The notes below the pieces were generated by a model. That model was not told the origin of the DNA, made no database searches, and was given only the letters and a program-made list of their open reading frames with translations. Below are positions 12,501 through 23,333 of a stretch of 64,000 nucleotides of DNA, piece by piece. The stretch spans positions 5,022,001-5,086,000 of the forward strand of contig NZ_RCST01000001.1 in assembly GCF_013141865.1 (NCBI RefSeq), written 5' to 3'. The stretch is from Methylomonas sp. ZR1. GTDB lineage: Bacteria > Pseudomonadota > Gammaproteobacteria > Methylococcales > Methylomonadaceae. Within the stretch, counting starts at the first letter, position 1. Every line of letters begins with the position of its first letter. Position numbers and translations under genes: made by a program.

Positions 12501-15500
12501 GGCTGGCGGTCGTCGCTGTCGGCTAAAGGCGATTCGGCCGCACCGCGCAACCTTCGGGCCAACCGGTCCAGGCTCAAGTAAATCACCGGTGTGGTGTACA
12601 AGGTCAGCAATTGGCTGAGCAATAAACCGCCGACCATGCTGATGCCCAAGGGATGACGTAATTCCGAGCCAACGCCGCTACCCAGCATCAAGGGTAGCGC
12701 GCCCAGCAAAGCCGCCAGCGTGGTCATCAAAATCGGCCTAAAGCGCAGCAGGCAGGCCTGAAAAATCGCTTCGCGCGGCGGCAGGCCTTGCTTGCGCTCG
12801 GCTTCCAGCGCAAAGTCTATCATCATGATCGCGTTCTTTTTGACGATGCCGATCAGCAGCACGATGCCGATTACCGCGATGATGCCCAAATCGTTGCCGG
12901 ACAACTGCAAGGCCAGCAGCGCGCCGACCCCGGCCGAGGGCAGCGTGGACAGAATGGTGATGGGATGAATATAGCTCTCGTAGAGCACGCCGAGCACGAT
13001 ATACACCGTAACGATGGCGGCCAGGATCAACCACAGCGTGCCGCTGAGCGAGGCGTTAAATGCCAAGGCCGCGCCCTGATAATCGCTTTGCACCGCTAAC
13101 GGTAAACCGATGTCCTGCTTGGCCTGCTCGATGGCTTGAATGGCGTCGCCCAAGGCGGCGCCCGCCGGCAGGTTGAAGGAAATGGTCGCGGACGGAAACT
13201 GATCCAGGTGGTTGATGGCCAGCGCGGTCTGCCGTTCGGAAATACTGGCCAGGGCCGACAGCGGCACTTGGCTGCCATTGCTGGAAGGAATCCGCAGTTC
13301 TTGCAAGCCTTCCGGGCCGCTCTGCTGCTCGGGGTCTACTTCCAGCACTACCCGGTACTGATTGGACTGGGTAAAAATGGTCGAGACCAAGCGCTGGCCG
13401 TAGGCATTGTATAAAGCGTTATCGATGTCGGCGGTGCTGACGCCCAGCCGGCTGGCGCTGGCGCGGTCGATTTCGATGTAAGCTTGCAGGCCCTGGTCTT
13501 GCACATCGCTGGCGGCATCGGCGATACCAGGCAGGGCGCGCATGCGCTCGACCAGGCGTTGGCTCCAGCGGTTGAGTTCCGTTAAATCCACGGTCTGCAA
13601 GGTAAATTGAAACTGGGTTCGGCTGACCTTGTTTTCCAAGGTCATGTCCTGCACCGGTTGCAAATAAACCGAGATGCCCGGCACGTCGGCTAGGCGTGGC
13701 CGCAAGCGTTCGATCACTTTGCTGGCGTTGTCGCGTTGGGCTTGCGGTTTCAGGTTGATTAAAAAGCGCCCACTGTTCAGGGTCGGGTTACTGCCGTCCA
13801 CGCCTATAAACGACGACAGGCTGGCCACGGCCGGATCGGCCAGGATCTGTTGAGCCATGGCTTGCTGGCGTTCGGCCATCGCCGCGAAGGAAATGCTGGG
13901 CGGCGCCTCGGTAATGCCTTGAATCAGGCCGGTGTCCTGGATCGGGAACAGGCCCTTGGGCATGGCCGCGTACAACAACACGGTCAACGCCAGCGTGGCG
14001 ATAGCCACCAGTAGCGTCAGGCCTTGGCGCTTGAGTACCCACTCCAGGCTGCGGCCGTAAGCAGCGATGACTTTGTCGAGCAAGCCGCTGTGTTGTTCGT
14101 GGCCTGTTTCGCCGGCCCGTAACAGCCTTGCACACATCATCGGCGTTAAAGTCAGCGACACTACCGCCGAGATCAGTATCGCCACCGCCAAGGTGATGGC
14201 AAATTCGCGGAATAAACGACCCACCACGTCGCCCATGAACAGCAGCGGAATCAGTACCGCCACCAACGAGATGGTCAAGGAGATGATGGTGAAGCCGATT
14301 TGCTCCGAGCCTTTCAAGGCCGCCTGCAATGGCGATTCGCCGCGCTCCCGGTAGCGGGAGATGTTTTCGATGACGACGATGGCGTCGTCCACCACAAAGC
14401 CGCTGGCGATGGTTAGCGCCATCAAGGTCAGATTGTTGATACTAAAGCCGGCCAAGTGCATCACCGCAAAGGTGCCGACCAACGACAGCGGTACCGCGAC
14501 CGCCGGGATCAAGGTAGCCGGCAGATTGCGCAGAAACAGAAAAATCACCATCACCACCAGCGCCACGGCCAGCAGCAACTCGAACTGCACATCGTGCACC
14601 GAGGCGCGGATGGTGACGGTGCGGTCGGTCAAGGGCAGTACTTCAATCGCGGCCGGCAAGGTCGCCCGCAGTTGCGGTAGCAACTTGTTGATGCGGTCCA
14701 CCACCTCGATGACATTGGCGCCGGGTTGGCGTTGGATATTGACGATGACGGCGGCTTTGTCGTTGGCCCAGGCCGCCAATTTGACGTTTTCGGCGGCGTC
14801 GACCGCGTCGGCGACCGCGGATAGTCGTACCGGCGCCCCGTTGCGATAGGCCACTACCAAGTCGCGATACTCAGCGGCCGAGCGCAGTTGGTCGTTATTG
14901 TCGATGATGGCCGAGCGCTGCGGGCCGTCGAACATGCCTTTGGGTTGGTTGACATTGGCGGCGGCGATGGCGTTGCGCAGGTCTTCCAGGCTTAGGCCAT
15001 AGGCGGCCAGCGCTTGGTGGTTGGCCTGGATTCTGACTGCCGGCCGTTGGCCGCCGCTGATGCTGACCAGGCCGACGCCGGGCAATTGGGCGATTTTCTG
15101 TGCCAGGCGGGTGTCGACTAAATCCTGGACTTTAGGCAAGGCCAGGCTGGATGACGTCACCGCCAAGGTCAAAATCGGCGTGTCCGCCGGGTTGACCTTG
15201 TTGTAAATCGGCGGCAGCGGCAGGTCTTTGGGCAGGAAGTTATCGGCGGCGTTGATGGCGGCTTGTACGGTTTGTTCGGCAATGTCCAGATCCAAGGCCA
15301 GATCGAATTGCAGCGTCACCACGGACGCGCCGCCGGAGCTGGTCGAGGACATCTGCCGCAGACCGGGCATCTGCCCGAACTGGCGCTCCAGCGGCGCGGT
15401 AATCGCCGAGGTCGTGACTTCCGGGCTGGCGCCGGGATAGAGCGTGGTGACTTGAATGGTCGGGTAATCGACTTGCGGCAGCGCTGAGATCGGCAATAAG

Positions 15501-15619
15501 CGGTAAGTCAAAACCCCGGCCAGCAGCAGGGCCAGCATCAGCAAGGACGTGGCGACCGGACGCAGGATAAAGTGTCGCGACGGGTTAAAGCCGGGAAGCG
15601 GGTTTTGCGCGGCGGCCAT
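12497..15619 (-). CDS. mdtB: RND multidrug efflux permease, MdtB-like
   Basis: Partner permease of the MdtABC-type pump; at 1040 residues it has the length of E. coli MdtB. The N-terminus ([20 protein letters not shown]) is the standard first RND helix, and charged helix-4 residues ([13 protein letters not shown]) for proton relay are present. It starts two bases after the mdtA stop and overlaps mdtC by four bases, so the three genes form one transcription unit. Substrates cannot be told from sequence; bile salts, novobiocin and metals are known for relatives. Confidence 0.9.
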   Translation of the reverse strand: MAAAQNPLPGFNPSRHFILRPVATSLLMLALLLAGVLTYRLLPISALPQVDYPTIQVTTLYPGASPEVTTSAITAPLERQFGQMPGLRQMSSTSSGGASVVTLQFDLALDLDIAEQTVQAAINAADNFLPKDLPLPPIYNKVNPADTPILTLAVTSSSLALPKVQDLVDTRLAQKIAQLPGVGLVSISGGQRPAVRIQANHQALAAYGLSLEDLRNAIAAANVNQPKGMFDGPQRSAIIDNNDQLRSAAEYRDLVVAYRNGAPVRLSAVADAVDAAENVKLAAWANDKAAVIVNIQRQPGANVIEVVDRINKLLPQLRATLPAAIEVLPLTDRTVTIRASVHDVQFELLLAVALVVMVIFLFLRNLPATLIPAVAVPLSLVGTFAVMHLAGFSINNLTLMALTIASGFVVDDAIVVIENISRYRERGESPLQAALKGSEQIGFTIISLTISLVAVLIPLLFMGDVVGRLFREFAITLAVAILISAVVSLTLTPMMCARLLRAGETGHEQHSGLLDKVIAAYGRSLEWVLKRQGLTLLVAIATLALTVLLYAAMPKGLFPIQDTGLIQGITEAPPSISFAAMAERQQAMAQQILADPAVASLSSFIGVDGSNPTLNSGRFLINLKPQAQRDNASKVIERLRPRLADVPGISVYLQPVQDMTLENKVSRTQFQFTLQTVDLTELNRWSQRLVERMRALPGIADAASDVQDQGLQAYIEIDRASASRLGVSTADIDNALYNAYGQRLVSTIFTQSNQYRVVLEVDPEQQSGPEGLQELRIPSSNGSQVPLSALASISERQTALAINHLDQFPSATISFNLPAGAALGDAIQAIEQAKQDIGLPLAVQSDYQGAALAFNASLSGTLWLILAAIVTVYIVLGVLYESYIHPITILSTLPSAGVGALLALQLSGNDLGIIAVIGIVLLIGIVKKNAIMMIDFALEAERKQGLPPREAIFQACLLRFRPILMTTLAALLGALPLMLGSGVGSELRHPLGISMVGGLLLSQLLTLYTTPVIYLSLDRLARRLRGAAESPLADSDDRQP

Positions 15620-15621
15620 GT

Positions 15622-16830
15622 TTAGTTGGCGGTTTTGCCGGAGGCGGTGGGTTGGGTTTTATCGATTACCTTGACTTGGCTGCCTTCGCGCAGTTTGTCG
15701 GCGCCATCGATCACCAGCTTTTCGTTCACGCCCAGACCTTCCGGAATCGCGACCGTTTCGCCGTCAGCCGGTCCGGCTTTTATCCGCTTTACGCTGATGG
15801 TGTTGTCGTCCTTCACCACGTACACGAATGCGCCATTGGCCCCGTGCTGAATGGCGGAGCTAGGGACTAAGGTGGCGGCATGCAAGGTGTCCAGACGCAT
15901 TTTGATATTGACGAACTGGTTGGCGAACAGGGTGCGGTCTTCGTTATCAAATTGGGCTTTTAATTTCAGTGTGCCGGTGCTGGCGTCGATCTGGTTGTCC
16001 ACCGCCAGCAGCTTGCCGCTGGCTAGTTTTTGCCGGCCGGCCCGGTCGTAGGCGTCAATGACCAGCGTCTCGCCGGAACGCCAGCGCCGCATCACCTCGG
16101 GTATCACATCTTCCGGCAGCGTGAACACCACCGAGATCGGCTGAATTTGGGTGATGACCGCCAGGCCATTGACGTCGCTGGCGCGGACCATGTTGCCTTG
16201 ATCCACCAGCCGCAAACCGATGCGGCCGGATACCGGCGCGGTGATGCGGGAATAACTGAGTTGCAGCTTGGCATTGTCGAGTTGGGCGCGGTCGATTTCG
16301 ACGCTGCCGCGATATTGCTTGACCAGCGCGGCTTGGGTGGCGGTTTGCTGGGCGGCGATGGAGTCTTGCTCCAGCAAGGTTTGGTAGCGGGCTTGGTCGA
16401 TTTCGGCGTTTTTCAGCAGCGCTTCGTCGCGCAGCAACTGGCCTTCGGCTTGTTGCACCGCCACTTGATAAGGCCGGGGGTCGATTTCGGCGAGCAGTTC
16501 GCCTTGTTTAACCGCTTGGCCCTCGCTAAACGCCACCCGGATCAGTTCGCCATCGACGCGCGAGCGCACTGTCACGGTATGCAGTGGGGTGACCGTGCCC
16601 AGGCCGTTCAGATAAATCGGCAAATCGCCTTGCCAGCTTGAGGCGACTGCGACGCTGATGGGGATGTTTTCGTTGGGATTGGCGCGCGCATCCTGATTTT
16701 CCTGCGGATGCTGGCCGGCGTGGTGCAAATAATAGCCGCCCGCCGCGACAGTTAATAGGAGAATGGTCGCCCAGTGCCAGCGCGACCTCGGCTTTAATGC
16801 GGAATAATCCTGATCCTGGTTCATAGCCAT
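15622..16830 (-). CDS. mdtA: RND periplasmic adaptor (membrane fusion protein), MdtA-like
   Basis: Adaptor linking the MdtBC trimer to an outer-membrane channel. The 402 residues show an N-terminal membrane anchor (about 19-35), a lipoyl half ([19 protein letters not shown]), a helical hairpin (about 125-190), the second lipoyl half ([14 protein letters not shown]) and a beta-barrel. It heads the pump operon. The ATG at 16830 has a second ATG two codons in and only a weak ribosome site. There is no two-component pair such as BaeSR next to it. Confidence 0.9.
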   Translation of the reverse strand: MAMNQDQDYSALKPRSRWHWATILLLTVAAGGYYLHHAGQHPQENQDARANPNENIPISVAVASSWQGDLPIYLNGLGTVTPLHTVTVRSRVDGELIRVAFSEGQAVKQGELLAEIDPRPYQVAVQQAEGQLLRDEALLKNAEIDQARYQTLLEQDSIAAQQTATQAALVKQYRGSVEIDRAQLDNAKLQLSYSRITAPVSGRIGLRLVDQGNMVRASDVNGLAVITQIQPISVVFTLPEDVIPEVMRRWRSGETLVIDAYDRAGRQKLASGKLLAVDNQIDASTGTLKLKAQFDNEDRTLFANQFVNIKMRLDTLHAATLVPSSAIQHGANGAFVYVVKDDNTISVKRIKAGPADGETVAIPEGLGVNEKLVIDGADKLREGSQVKVIDKTQPTASGKTAN

Positions 16831-16890
16831 GCGAATATCAATAATTAGGTGCCGGCGTCATGCCGGCCAACCGAGTCTACCGGCACAACT

Positions 16891-16918
16891 AAAAAAGGCA
16901 TCTTGAAGATGCCTTTTT
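16891..16918 (-). terminator. Rho-independent terminator after the cupin gene
   Basis: A GGCATC-TTGAA-GATGCC stem-loop is flanked by A-runs and T-runs on both strands. It lies 27 bases beyond the cupin stop on the minus strand, where it ends in a T-run. It also insulates the mdtABC operon downstream. Confidence 0.9.
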
Positions 16919-16944
16919 CGGATTGTCTGCCGCTGTCGTGACGA

Positions 16945-17220
16945 TCAATCGTAATGGTAGTGTTTGCGCAAAGGCTTGACCACTTCCCAATGGCTGTCCA
17001 GGCCTTCATGAAACATCACCAGGTCGCCCGGTAAAATCCGCACCGGCTCGCCGCCCACTGGAGTGACGATGATTTCGCCTTCCAACACATAAGCGGTTTC
17101 GGTTTCGTCGAAATCGATGGTGAATTTGGAAATTTCTTTTTCCCAGATCGGCCAGCTCGATACGCCCAGCTCTTTTAAACGTTCTTCGCTGGGGTTATGT
17201 TCAACGGTAATTTGGCTCAT
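16945..17220 (-). CDS. Small cupin-domain protein
   Basis: A 91-residue single-cupin protein of the DUF861/cupin_3 type. It shows ETAYVLEGEIIVTPVGGEP (first cupin motif) and PGDLVMFHEGLDSHWEVV (second motif). The metal-binding His set is reduced, so catalysis is uncertain. AGGAAACCC stands right before the ATG. It is a single-gene unit with its own terminator. Such proteins are often linked to small-molecule or sugar metabolism; no function can be assigned. Confidence 0.85.
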   Translation of the reverse strand: MSQITVEHNPSEERLKELGVSSWPIWEKEISKFTIDFDETETAYVLEGEIIVTPVGGEPVRILPGDLVMFHEGLDSHWEVVKPLRKHYHYD

Positions 17221-17282
17221 GGGTTTCCTGTTTGAATGAAGTTGATCGAGCGGCGGATTTTAGCATTGTTGCCGAGCCGCAG

Positions 17283-18749
17283 CTATGAATCGGTGGTTTC
17301 GTCCGGTAATTGCTTCAGATCGTCCGCGCGGCGCAGCCTGTTACGCCGTTCCGTCCCGACCGTGAGGTTGTCGGCATTGTTCTCCAACTTGGGCTCGCTT
17401 TGCTGGTAGATTTGAAATTCGGTGACGGAATTTATCGTGGTCAGCGTCGGCTCCTTGTTCAAATAATCGTTAAGCCAGACCACCAGTAATGCGATTGCCA
17501 GGCTGGCCGCGCCGGCGATGCCGGCGTCCCGGCCGTAATCGGGTTTCACCGGCTTATCGGGCAGCGAGGCCCAATCCACGACGTCCAGTTGCGGATTGCT
17601 TTGCCGTTGTTTGACGTCGATTTCCACTAGACGTTGTTTGGTTTGTTGCAATAATTCTTCCAACTTAACCAGTTCTTCCTGCATGGCTTTGTGTTTGGCG
17701 AATTGATTGGTGTATTCGGCGGCTTTTTGTTTATGCTCGGCCATTTGCTTTTGAATGGTCAATACGGTGCGGTGCGCTGCACCGTAGGCGTTTTCGGCCT
17801 CTTGCGTGGCATAGCTCGAGCCAGCTTGTTCTTTGCTGGCAATTTTTTCATCCAGCTCGGCCAATTGGGTTTTTAAATTGCGCAAGCTGGGGTGAAATTC
17901 GATGTATTCGTCGGTGTATTGGCTCCTTTGCGCTTCCAGGCGTTCGCGCAGGCGTTCGGCTTGCTGGGTTAACGCCGCCAGACTTTGCGAATCGGCTTCC
18001 GGCACCACGGCTTTGCCTTCCGCGACGGCGGCATGAATGGCGTCCAGTTTGGCCTTGGCTTTCGCTTCTTCTTCCAAGGCGGCGTTCAAGGAATTATTTA
18101 AACCTTGTAAGCGGGCGTGGGCCTCGTTATCGGTGCTCTCCAGGGAGAGGATGTCATGCTGCAAGCGGAACGATTCAATGTCCTGGCGTTTGTCGCGCAC
18201 TTGTTGTTCCAGGTGAGTCAATTCCGATTTGATCGAGGTACTGGCTTTATCGGTGATTTCGGCAATGTACTCCGCGCGAATTTGCTGGTAGGTTTTGATC
18301 CAGGTATTTAAGGCCATTTGCAGGAATTGCGGATGACTGCCTTCAGCCGCCAATTGCACTAGATTGGTGTCCGCAACCGGTTTTACCTGGAACAGCTCTT
18401 TTAGCTGGTTGATATTGGGATGCTCGATACCATCCTGCTGTTTTAGCGTCTCGGCGGTTTTTTCTAATACCGGCTGTCCGAGCAAGACCTGCTTTTGAAT
18501 GTTGACATGCTCCAGATCCGCCTCTGCATGCGTTTGATCAATATCGGTTGCCGCAGTCGTCAATACCAAGGCTTGGCTTTCAAAAACCGCCGGCTGGAGA
18601 AAGACATAGGTTTCGGTAATCAGCAGCAAGGGCAGAAGTACCAGCAAAAATAAGGTCCGGCGCCGTAAACGGCGTGGCCAAGGCGTTGGATGGGAACGGT
18701 AAAAGTCGTCTCCGACGATCTGGAAATCATGGCGATAAGGAAACATCAC
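17283..18749 (-). CDS. Polysaccharide chain-length determinant (Wzz/GumC-like)
   Basis: The 488-residue inner-membrane protein has the polysaccharide co-polymerase layout: a cytoplasmic N-terminus rich in Arg, a membrane helix at about 32-52, a long periplasmic coiled coil (about 160-390) and a second helix near 425-445 preceded by a Pro-rich stretch (LPDKPVKPDYG). No tyrosine-kinase domain is fused. The start is GTG at 18749 or ATG at 18746; GGAG suits both. No glycosyltransferase, Wzx or Wzy gene adjoins it, so the polymer is unknown. Confidence 0.8.
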   Translation of the reverse strand: MMFPYRHDFQIVGDDFYRSHPTPWPRRLRRRTLFLLVLLPLLLITETYVFLQPAVFESQALVLTTAATDIDQTHAEADLEHVNIQKQVLLGQPVLEKTAETLKQQDGIEHPNINQLKELFQVKPVADTNLVQLAAEGSHPQFLQMALNTWIKTYQQIRAEYIAEITDKASTSIKSELTHLEQQVRDKRQDIESFRLQHDILSLESTDNEAHARLQGLNNSLNAALEEEAKAKAKLDAIHAAVAEGKAVVPEADSQSLAALTQQAERLRERLEAQRSQYTDEYIEFHPSLRNLKTQLAELDEKIASKEQAGSSYATQEAENAYGAAHRTVLTIQKQMAEHKQKAAEYTNQFAKHKAMQEELVKLEELLQQTKQRLVEIDVKQRQSNPQLDVVDWASLPDKPVKPDYGRDAGIAGAASLAIALLVVWLNDYLNKEPTLTTINSVTEFQIYQQSEPKLENNADNLTVGTERRNRLRRADDLKQLPDETTDS

Positions 18750-19439
18750 GATTCTCTCCCTGGCGCTTAGTCCGCAGGTTATAGTTTTTGTTGTAATCCG
18801 CTTTACGGAAAATTTTCTCAGCGATCCCTGTCGAGAAAATTTTTAACGCCCGGACCGAGTCTGTGCACGTCCGCTTCGGTCAAGGGCGATTAAACGACTG
18901 TCTGGTTTTGTTGTTGTCGCTACTGACTGCTAACTTCAGTGGGAATTTTGATTGCTCAAGACTTAATTGATAGCCCATTTTCAGGCTTTAGAGCTCAAGA
19001 TCCGCGCTGGCTGGTCTGCTCTGGTGCCTAAACAGTCAATATCGGCGAGCTGCCAGTTTAAACCAATACAAAAATCAAGCAATTCTTAATTTGCCAACGG
19101 CTATAAAGGCTGGGCTTCAGTTTGAGGTTATGTCGGGTCAATAATCGAAGGCGCCAAAGGCGGTGACTTGAACCGAAAGCGATTGGCAAATCGGTTGTAG
19201 GCGTGTCACTCAAATCCGAGATATTAGGCCACGATAAAATCTGCTTCGCCTATACTAAAAAGCCAATTGGATTTGTGATCCGCCGCCGGTTTGCGGGCTT
19301 TTTGTTCGGACAAGATCGGGTGAACTAGGTATGCTGGCTAACTGGCGTCCGAGGCCTGTCGGACACAATTTTCCTTGATGCCGTTTTGGCGGCTATTTTT
19401 CAAATTTTTGGATTTCTACAAATCCCCGATTGGATTGGT
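18750..19439. other. 690-base spacer between divergent genes, with inverted repeats
   Basis: No credible gene. An 11-base perfect inverted repeat (AAAATTTTCTC at 18809-18819, GAGAAAATTTT at 18833-18843) is close enough to the chain-length gene start to sit in its leader or promoter. Further right, AAAAAGCC at about 19257 and GGGCTTTTT at about 19296 pair around a GC-rich inner stem, giving a terminator-like structure ahead of the HD-GYP gene. A TTG 54 bases upstream of 19440 would extend the HD-GYP frame, but the extra residues do not align with its relative. Confidence 0.4.
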
Positions 19440-20663
19440 ATGGCAGATAAAGAGGATGGAATACTCAGAATTCATGTATATGAGCTGAGAGTGGGTATGT
19501 GCGTAAGCCGTCTGGAAGCGCCGACGGCGGATTCACCTTTTTTATTGGATAGAATTGTGATTGAAAGTCATGCGGATATCCAAGCCATCCAGGCGATTTG
19601 TGATTATGTCTATATCGATGTCAAATACCAAAAGTCCTTCTCCGGGGCGATTCCCACCAGAAATACCGAAGCGCGTAAACATCTGAGCTTTGCGCGATCT
19701 TTTAACCAAACCGCCAATACTTTTCAACGCACCGGTAATTTAATTAAAACGGTGATGGACGATATTCGTTTCGGGAATCAATTTAGTGTCAGTGCGGTTA
19801 AACAAGCTGTTTCCGAGTGCGTCGATAAGGTATTGGAAAACCCCGATACGATGCTGTTGCTGACCCAAATTAAAGATCAGGATCAATATACTGCGCAACA
19901 TAGTATGAATGTTTGCATATTGTCTATTCTGTTGGGTCGGGAGTTGAATTTCTCGATGGAAGATCTGAATAAAGTGGGTTTTTGCGGCTTGATGCACGAT
20001 GTCGGTAAAATGAAAGTGCCGCTGGAAATCCTTAATAAACCCGGCTCTTTAGAAGACTATGAAATGGACATCATGCGTAAGCACACGCTCTACGGACGCA
20101 ACGTGTTAATGTCGGCCCGTAATGTCTATCCCGGCGCTGTTGACGTTGCCTACGATCATCACGAACATTTGGCCGGTACCGGTTATCCCAGAGGTTTGAA
20201 CAAAACCACGCTATCGATATTTACCAAGCTGGTAGCGGTTGTCGATACCTACGATGCCATCACCAGTGACCGAGTGTATCAGCGAGGTAAGCCGCATCTT
20301 ATGGCGTTGGGAATTTTGGTAAAAGGGATGGGACAGCAATTTGAAGCTAATTATGTGACGCAATTTATCAATTGCATCGGATTTTATCCGCAGGGCAATT
20401 TAGTGGAGTTAAGTAGTGGTGAAATCGGCTTAATAGTCGAGCAAAATAAGGCCGATAGGCTTAAGCCAAAAATATTGCTGATTCAAGATGGCAATAAAAA
20501 CCTTATTGAAGAGAAGATACTCGATTTGTCCTTGAATATCGCCGATGCAAGCGGTAAACGCTATGGTGTCAAACAGGTGATACGGCCGCAGGATTGTGGT
20601 GTCGATTTAGCCAAGTATTATCAAGACGGCAAGTTTACGAAAGAATATGCGGTAGTTGGCTAA
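19440..20663 (+). CDS. HD-GYP cyclic-di-GMP phosphodiesterase with DUF3391 (second copy)
   Basis: Same layout as the protein at 4585-5910: a DUF3391 start (YELRVGMCVSRLEAP, SPFLLDRIVI), an HD-GYP core with HDVGK and HHEHLAGTGYP, VDTYDAITSDRVYQ, and a C-terminal accessory region. All expected metal ligands are present, so c-di-GMP hydrolysis is likely. The ATG at 19440 gives 407 residues and an N-terminus that lines up with the relative. Base composition is a little more AT-rich than that relative. The gene is followed 45 bases later by the core-less paralogue, probably in one transcript. Confidence 0.9.
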   Translation: MADKEDGILRIHVYELRVGMCVSRLEAPTADSPFLLDRIVIESHADIQAIQAICDYVYIDVKYQKSFSGAIPTRNTEARKHLSFARSFNQTANTFQRTGNLIKTVMDDIRFGNQFSVSAVKQAVSECVDKVLENPDTMLLLTQIKDQDQYTAQHSMNVCILSILLGRELNFSMEDLNKVGFCGLMHDVGKMKVPLEILNKPGSLEDYEMDIMRKHTLYGRNVLMSARNVYPGAVDVAYDHHEHLAGTGYPRGLNKTTLSIFTKLVAVVDTYDAITSDRVYQRGKPHLMALGILVKGMGQQFEANYVTQFINCIGFYPQGNLVELSSGEIGLIVEQNKADRLKPKILLIQDGNKNLIEEKILDLSLNIADASGKRYGVKQVIRPQDCGVDLAKYYQDGKFTKEYAVVG

Positions 20664-20708
20664 GGGTTTAGTTCTGTAAATTATCTTCCTTGGATATTGT
20701 TTTTCAAC

Positions 20709-21227
20709 ATGGTTAAAAAAATTAATATTAACCAGCTCAGAAAAGGCATGTTTGTTTGCGGCACCGATCGGAAGTGGCTAGATACCCCTTTTTTCAGAAC
20801 TAAATTTTTGATTTCATCTGATAAACAAATTAATACCTTAAAAGAGTATTGCCAAACCGTTTCTATCGATACCGGCAAAGGTATCGACGTGGATAAGCCC
20901 GCTGAAACCGACATAATCGATTTCGCCAGCCCTGTGGCTGCGGAGATGCCCTGCTGCGCCGAGGAAAGCGATTCTGCTTACCCAGTGAATTGCATCGTCG
21001 AATTGCAGACCGATGAATTGGCGGTGGTGGTCCAGGAAAACTCACAATCACCCTTGCAACCGTTAGTGAAGGTGATCACCAATCCGCAGAAACAATTGCT
21101 GTTTCAAGAGCGCCTGCTTGATCTGGCAGATGAGCAGCAAAATCAGATCAACATAGTCCGGGTGTTGGCTAGTGACGAACCGATTGTCGAGTTACTGAAA
21201 ATGTTTGTCGAACTGGAAAAAACTTAG
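20709..21227 (+). CDS. DUF3391 protein with the HD-GYP core missing
   Basis: The 172-residue product aligns with the neighbouring HD-GYP protein at both ends but not in the middle. Residues 1-45 (INQLRKGMFVCGTDRKWLD, TPFF) are the DUF3391 start, and about residues 95-160 (CIVELQTDELAVVVQENSQS) match the C-terminal accessory region. The roughly 230-residue catalytic core is absent, replaced by a short acidic linker. The frame is intact, so this may be a working regulatory or scaffold protein rather than a wreck. It cannot be a phosphodiesterase. A TTG at 20697 is an alternative start. Confidence 0.8.
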   Translation: MVKKININQLRKGMFVCGTDRKWLDTPFFRTKFLISSDKQINTLKEYCQTVSIDTGKGIDVDKPAETDIIDFASPVAAEMPCCAEESDSAYPVNCIVELQTDELAVVVQENSQSPLQPLVKVITNPQKQLLFQERLLDLADEQQNQINIVRVLASDEPIVELLKMFVELEKT

Positions 21228-21239
21228 CCGGCCAATCAC

Positions 21240-22250
21240 TCAGGCGCGTTGTTGGGTTTTGCCGAATAGCTCGTTACTCAGGGCTATGACAGCACGCGGG
21301 TCGATTTCGGCAATCGAAAAATCGTTTTTATCCAGCTTGAACGGATTGACCGGTGAAGGCGACTTCAAGGCTTTATTGATGGCGGTTTGATAAATTCGAC
21401 TGACCGGCGTTGGCCCGAACAAGGTAATCGACGGCCGGTTTAAACCCCAGGCCATATGCGTCGGTCCTGTATCGTTACCGATCACTAAATCGGCCCTGGC
21501 CAGCGCCGCTTTCAAATCATTGAGGCTTAATTGCGGTAATACCCGCGCCAGGCTGCGTTCTGCCAGCCATTGCGCCATCCAGTGTTCTTTCTCGTTGCCC
21601 CAACTGATCAGAAAATTAGCTTCCAGACCGAAGATGACCTGTAGAAATTTTTCTAAAGGGTAGTTACGGCTGGGCCAAGTCGAGCCGATGACCAGAATGA
21701 TATTGGGTTGATCGGCTAGAAAATATTCATCCAAGGCCGTTTGCGGCGGCTGAAAAAACAAAAACGGCTGCTTTGCCTGAATTTGCTCAGTTGTTACATG
21801 CAGACCTAGCGGCTGGGTCAGTAAGGCGACATTGCGATCAATGGTATTGGCGTCGTAAGGGTAGGCGACGTGCCGGCTATAGAACAAAGCCGCCCATTTT
21901 TCCCGGATCGAGTCTTGATCGAAACCCACACAATTGGCCGACAGCAAGCGCGCGACCACTGCGGACTTAATCAAACCTTGGGCATCCAGCACTAAGTCGT
22001 AACCCTGCTCGGCATAAGCGCGAATTTTACTTATCTCGGCAAAGACACGCCATTTGTCGGTTTTCAGGGCTTTTAAATTCACACCCAAAATATTATCCAG
22101 GTGTGGATTATCGGCCAGTACGCCGACGAAGCGTTCTTCAACTATCCAGTCGATTTGCGCCAGCGGTAAGGCGGCTTTGATGAATTGCAAGGCCGCCATC
22201 GCATGAACGATGTCGCCCAAAGCCGACAATTTGACGATGGCAATTTTCAT
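21240..22250 (-). CDS. waaC: LPS heptosyltransferase I (WaaC-like)
   Basis: GT9-family enzyme that adds the first L-glycero-D-manno-heptose to Kdo in the LPS inner core, on the cytoplasmic face of the inner membrane. The 336 residues begin MKIAIVKLSALGDIVHA, the typical WaaC N-terminus with the catalytic-region Asp, and end with the donor-binding motif GNDTGPTHMAWGLNRP. It starts three bases after waaF. The end is 12 bases from the end of the convergent DUF3391 gene. Confidence 0.92.
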   Translation of the reverse strand: MKIAIVKLSALGDIVHAMAALQFIKAALPLAQIDWIVEERFVGVLADNPHLDNILGVNLKALKTDKWRVFAEISKIRAYAEQGYDLVLDAQGLIKSAVVARLLSANCVGFDQDSIREKWAALFYSRHVAYPYDANTIDRNVALLTQPLGLHVTTEQIQAKQPFLFFQPPQTALDEYFLADQPNIILVIGSTWPSRNYPLEKFLQVIFGLEANFLISWGNEKEHWMAQWLAERSLARVLPQLSLNDLKAALARADLVIGNDTGPTHMAWGLNRPSITLFGPTPVSRIYQTAINKALKSPSPVNPFKLDKNDFSIAEIDPRAVIALSNELFGKTQQRA

Positions 22251-22253
22251 CGC

Positions 22254-23333
22254 TCAGAAGTCCAGCGCCGCCATTACCTGCTCCGGCCGAATTTCCGTTA
22301 AGCAGCGAGTATGGCCCAAAGGACACTCACGCTTGAAGCAAGGCGAACAATCCAGGTTTAAATCCAGAATCTTCGCCTCGGGATGTAGTGGCGGGGTAAA
22401 GCCGGGGTCGGAAGAGCCATAAACTGCGATCAGTTTTTTATCCAGTGCCGCAGCGACGTGCATCAGGCCGGAATCGTTGCTGACGACCGCGTCAGCCAAG
22501 GACAACAAGTCCACCGCATCCGCCAGCGAGGTGATGCCGGCGAAGTTACGGCAAATGCCGCCCGATAGGTCATTGATTTGCTCGGCAACGGCTTTGTCTT
22601 TGTCGGAACCGAATAACCATACTTGCGAGCCTTGTTCTTCCATTTGCCTTGCTATGGCGGCGTAATGCTCGCTCGGCCAGCGCTTGGCCGGACCGTATTC
22701 CGCGCCGGGACACAGAGCCAGGATTTTACTGACAATAGGGCGCAACTCTTCCGAGCCCTCAAGCAGAGCGCTGGGGTGGGGGATTTCGATTAAATCCGCG
22801 CCTGTGATCTCGAATTTTTTGCAGACGCTTAATTGTTGCTCGATTGTGATCGTTAGCTTCGGAACCGGGTAAGTTGGTGGCTGCGGCGCCTCTTTCGGTA
22901 AACCCAGCGCCACGAAACGTTGCACGGTCATGGTCAGCACAGTCTTATCCAAGGTGTGCACATCGTTCAATAGGCCGCGGCGTAGTTCGCCGAGAAAACC
23001 GGTGCGTTGGGGGATGTGCGCAAAGAACGGAATAACGGCCGATTTCCACGAGTTGGGCAGCACAATCGCCTGATCGTAATGCTGGCTTTGCAATTCTCGG
23101 CCTATGCGGATTCGCCCCCGCAAATCAAACTGCCCGTGGCCCAACGGCATCGTCAGGCCTTTGTGCACTTCCGGCATACGCTCCAATAGAGGTAAGGACC
23201 ACGCCGGGGCCAGCACGTCGATCAGGCAGTCGGGATGTTGTTGCTTGAGGGTGATGAACAGGCTTTGCGCCATCACCATGTCGCCGACCCAGGACGGGCC
23301 GACGACCAGGATTTTATAAGCTTGCTCCGTCAC
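22254..23333 (-). CDS. waaF: LPS heptosyltransferase II (WaaF)
   Basis: GT9 enzyme adding the second heptose of the LPS inner core. The 359-residue protein has KILVVGPSWVGDMVMAQSLF at the start, CPGAEYGPAKRWP in the middle and SNDSGLMHVAAALDKKLIAVYG as the nucleotide-sugar motif. The start is GTG at 23333, directly abutting the ilvE stop codon, so expression depends on ilvE transcription. ilvE-waaF-waaC is a common order in gammaproteobacteria. Confidence 0.93.
   Translation of the reverse strand: MTEQAYKILVVGPSWVGDMVMAQSLFITLKQQHPDCLIDVLAPAWSLPLLERMPEVHKGLTMPLGHGQFDLRGRIRIGRELQSQHYDQAIVLPNSWKSAVIPFFAHIPQRTGFLGELRRGLLNDVHTLDKTVLTMTVQRFVALGLPKEAPQPPTYPVPKLTITIEQQLSVCKKFEITGADLIEIPHPSALLEGSEELRPIVSKILALCPGAEYGPAKRWPSEHYAAIARQMEEQGSQVWLFGSDKDKAVAEQINDLSGGICRNFAGITSLADAVDLLSLADAVVSNDSGLMHVAAALDKKLIAVYGSSDPGFTPPLHPEAKILDLNLDCSPCFKRECPLGHTRCLTEIRPEQVMAALDF

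Noticed and set aside
19201..19310. c-di-GMP riboswitch ahead of the second HD-GYP gene
   Set aside because: There is a terminator-like structure, but the conserved GEMM core and tetraloop receptor words are not present.
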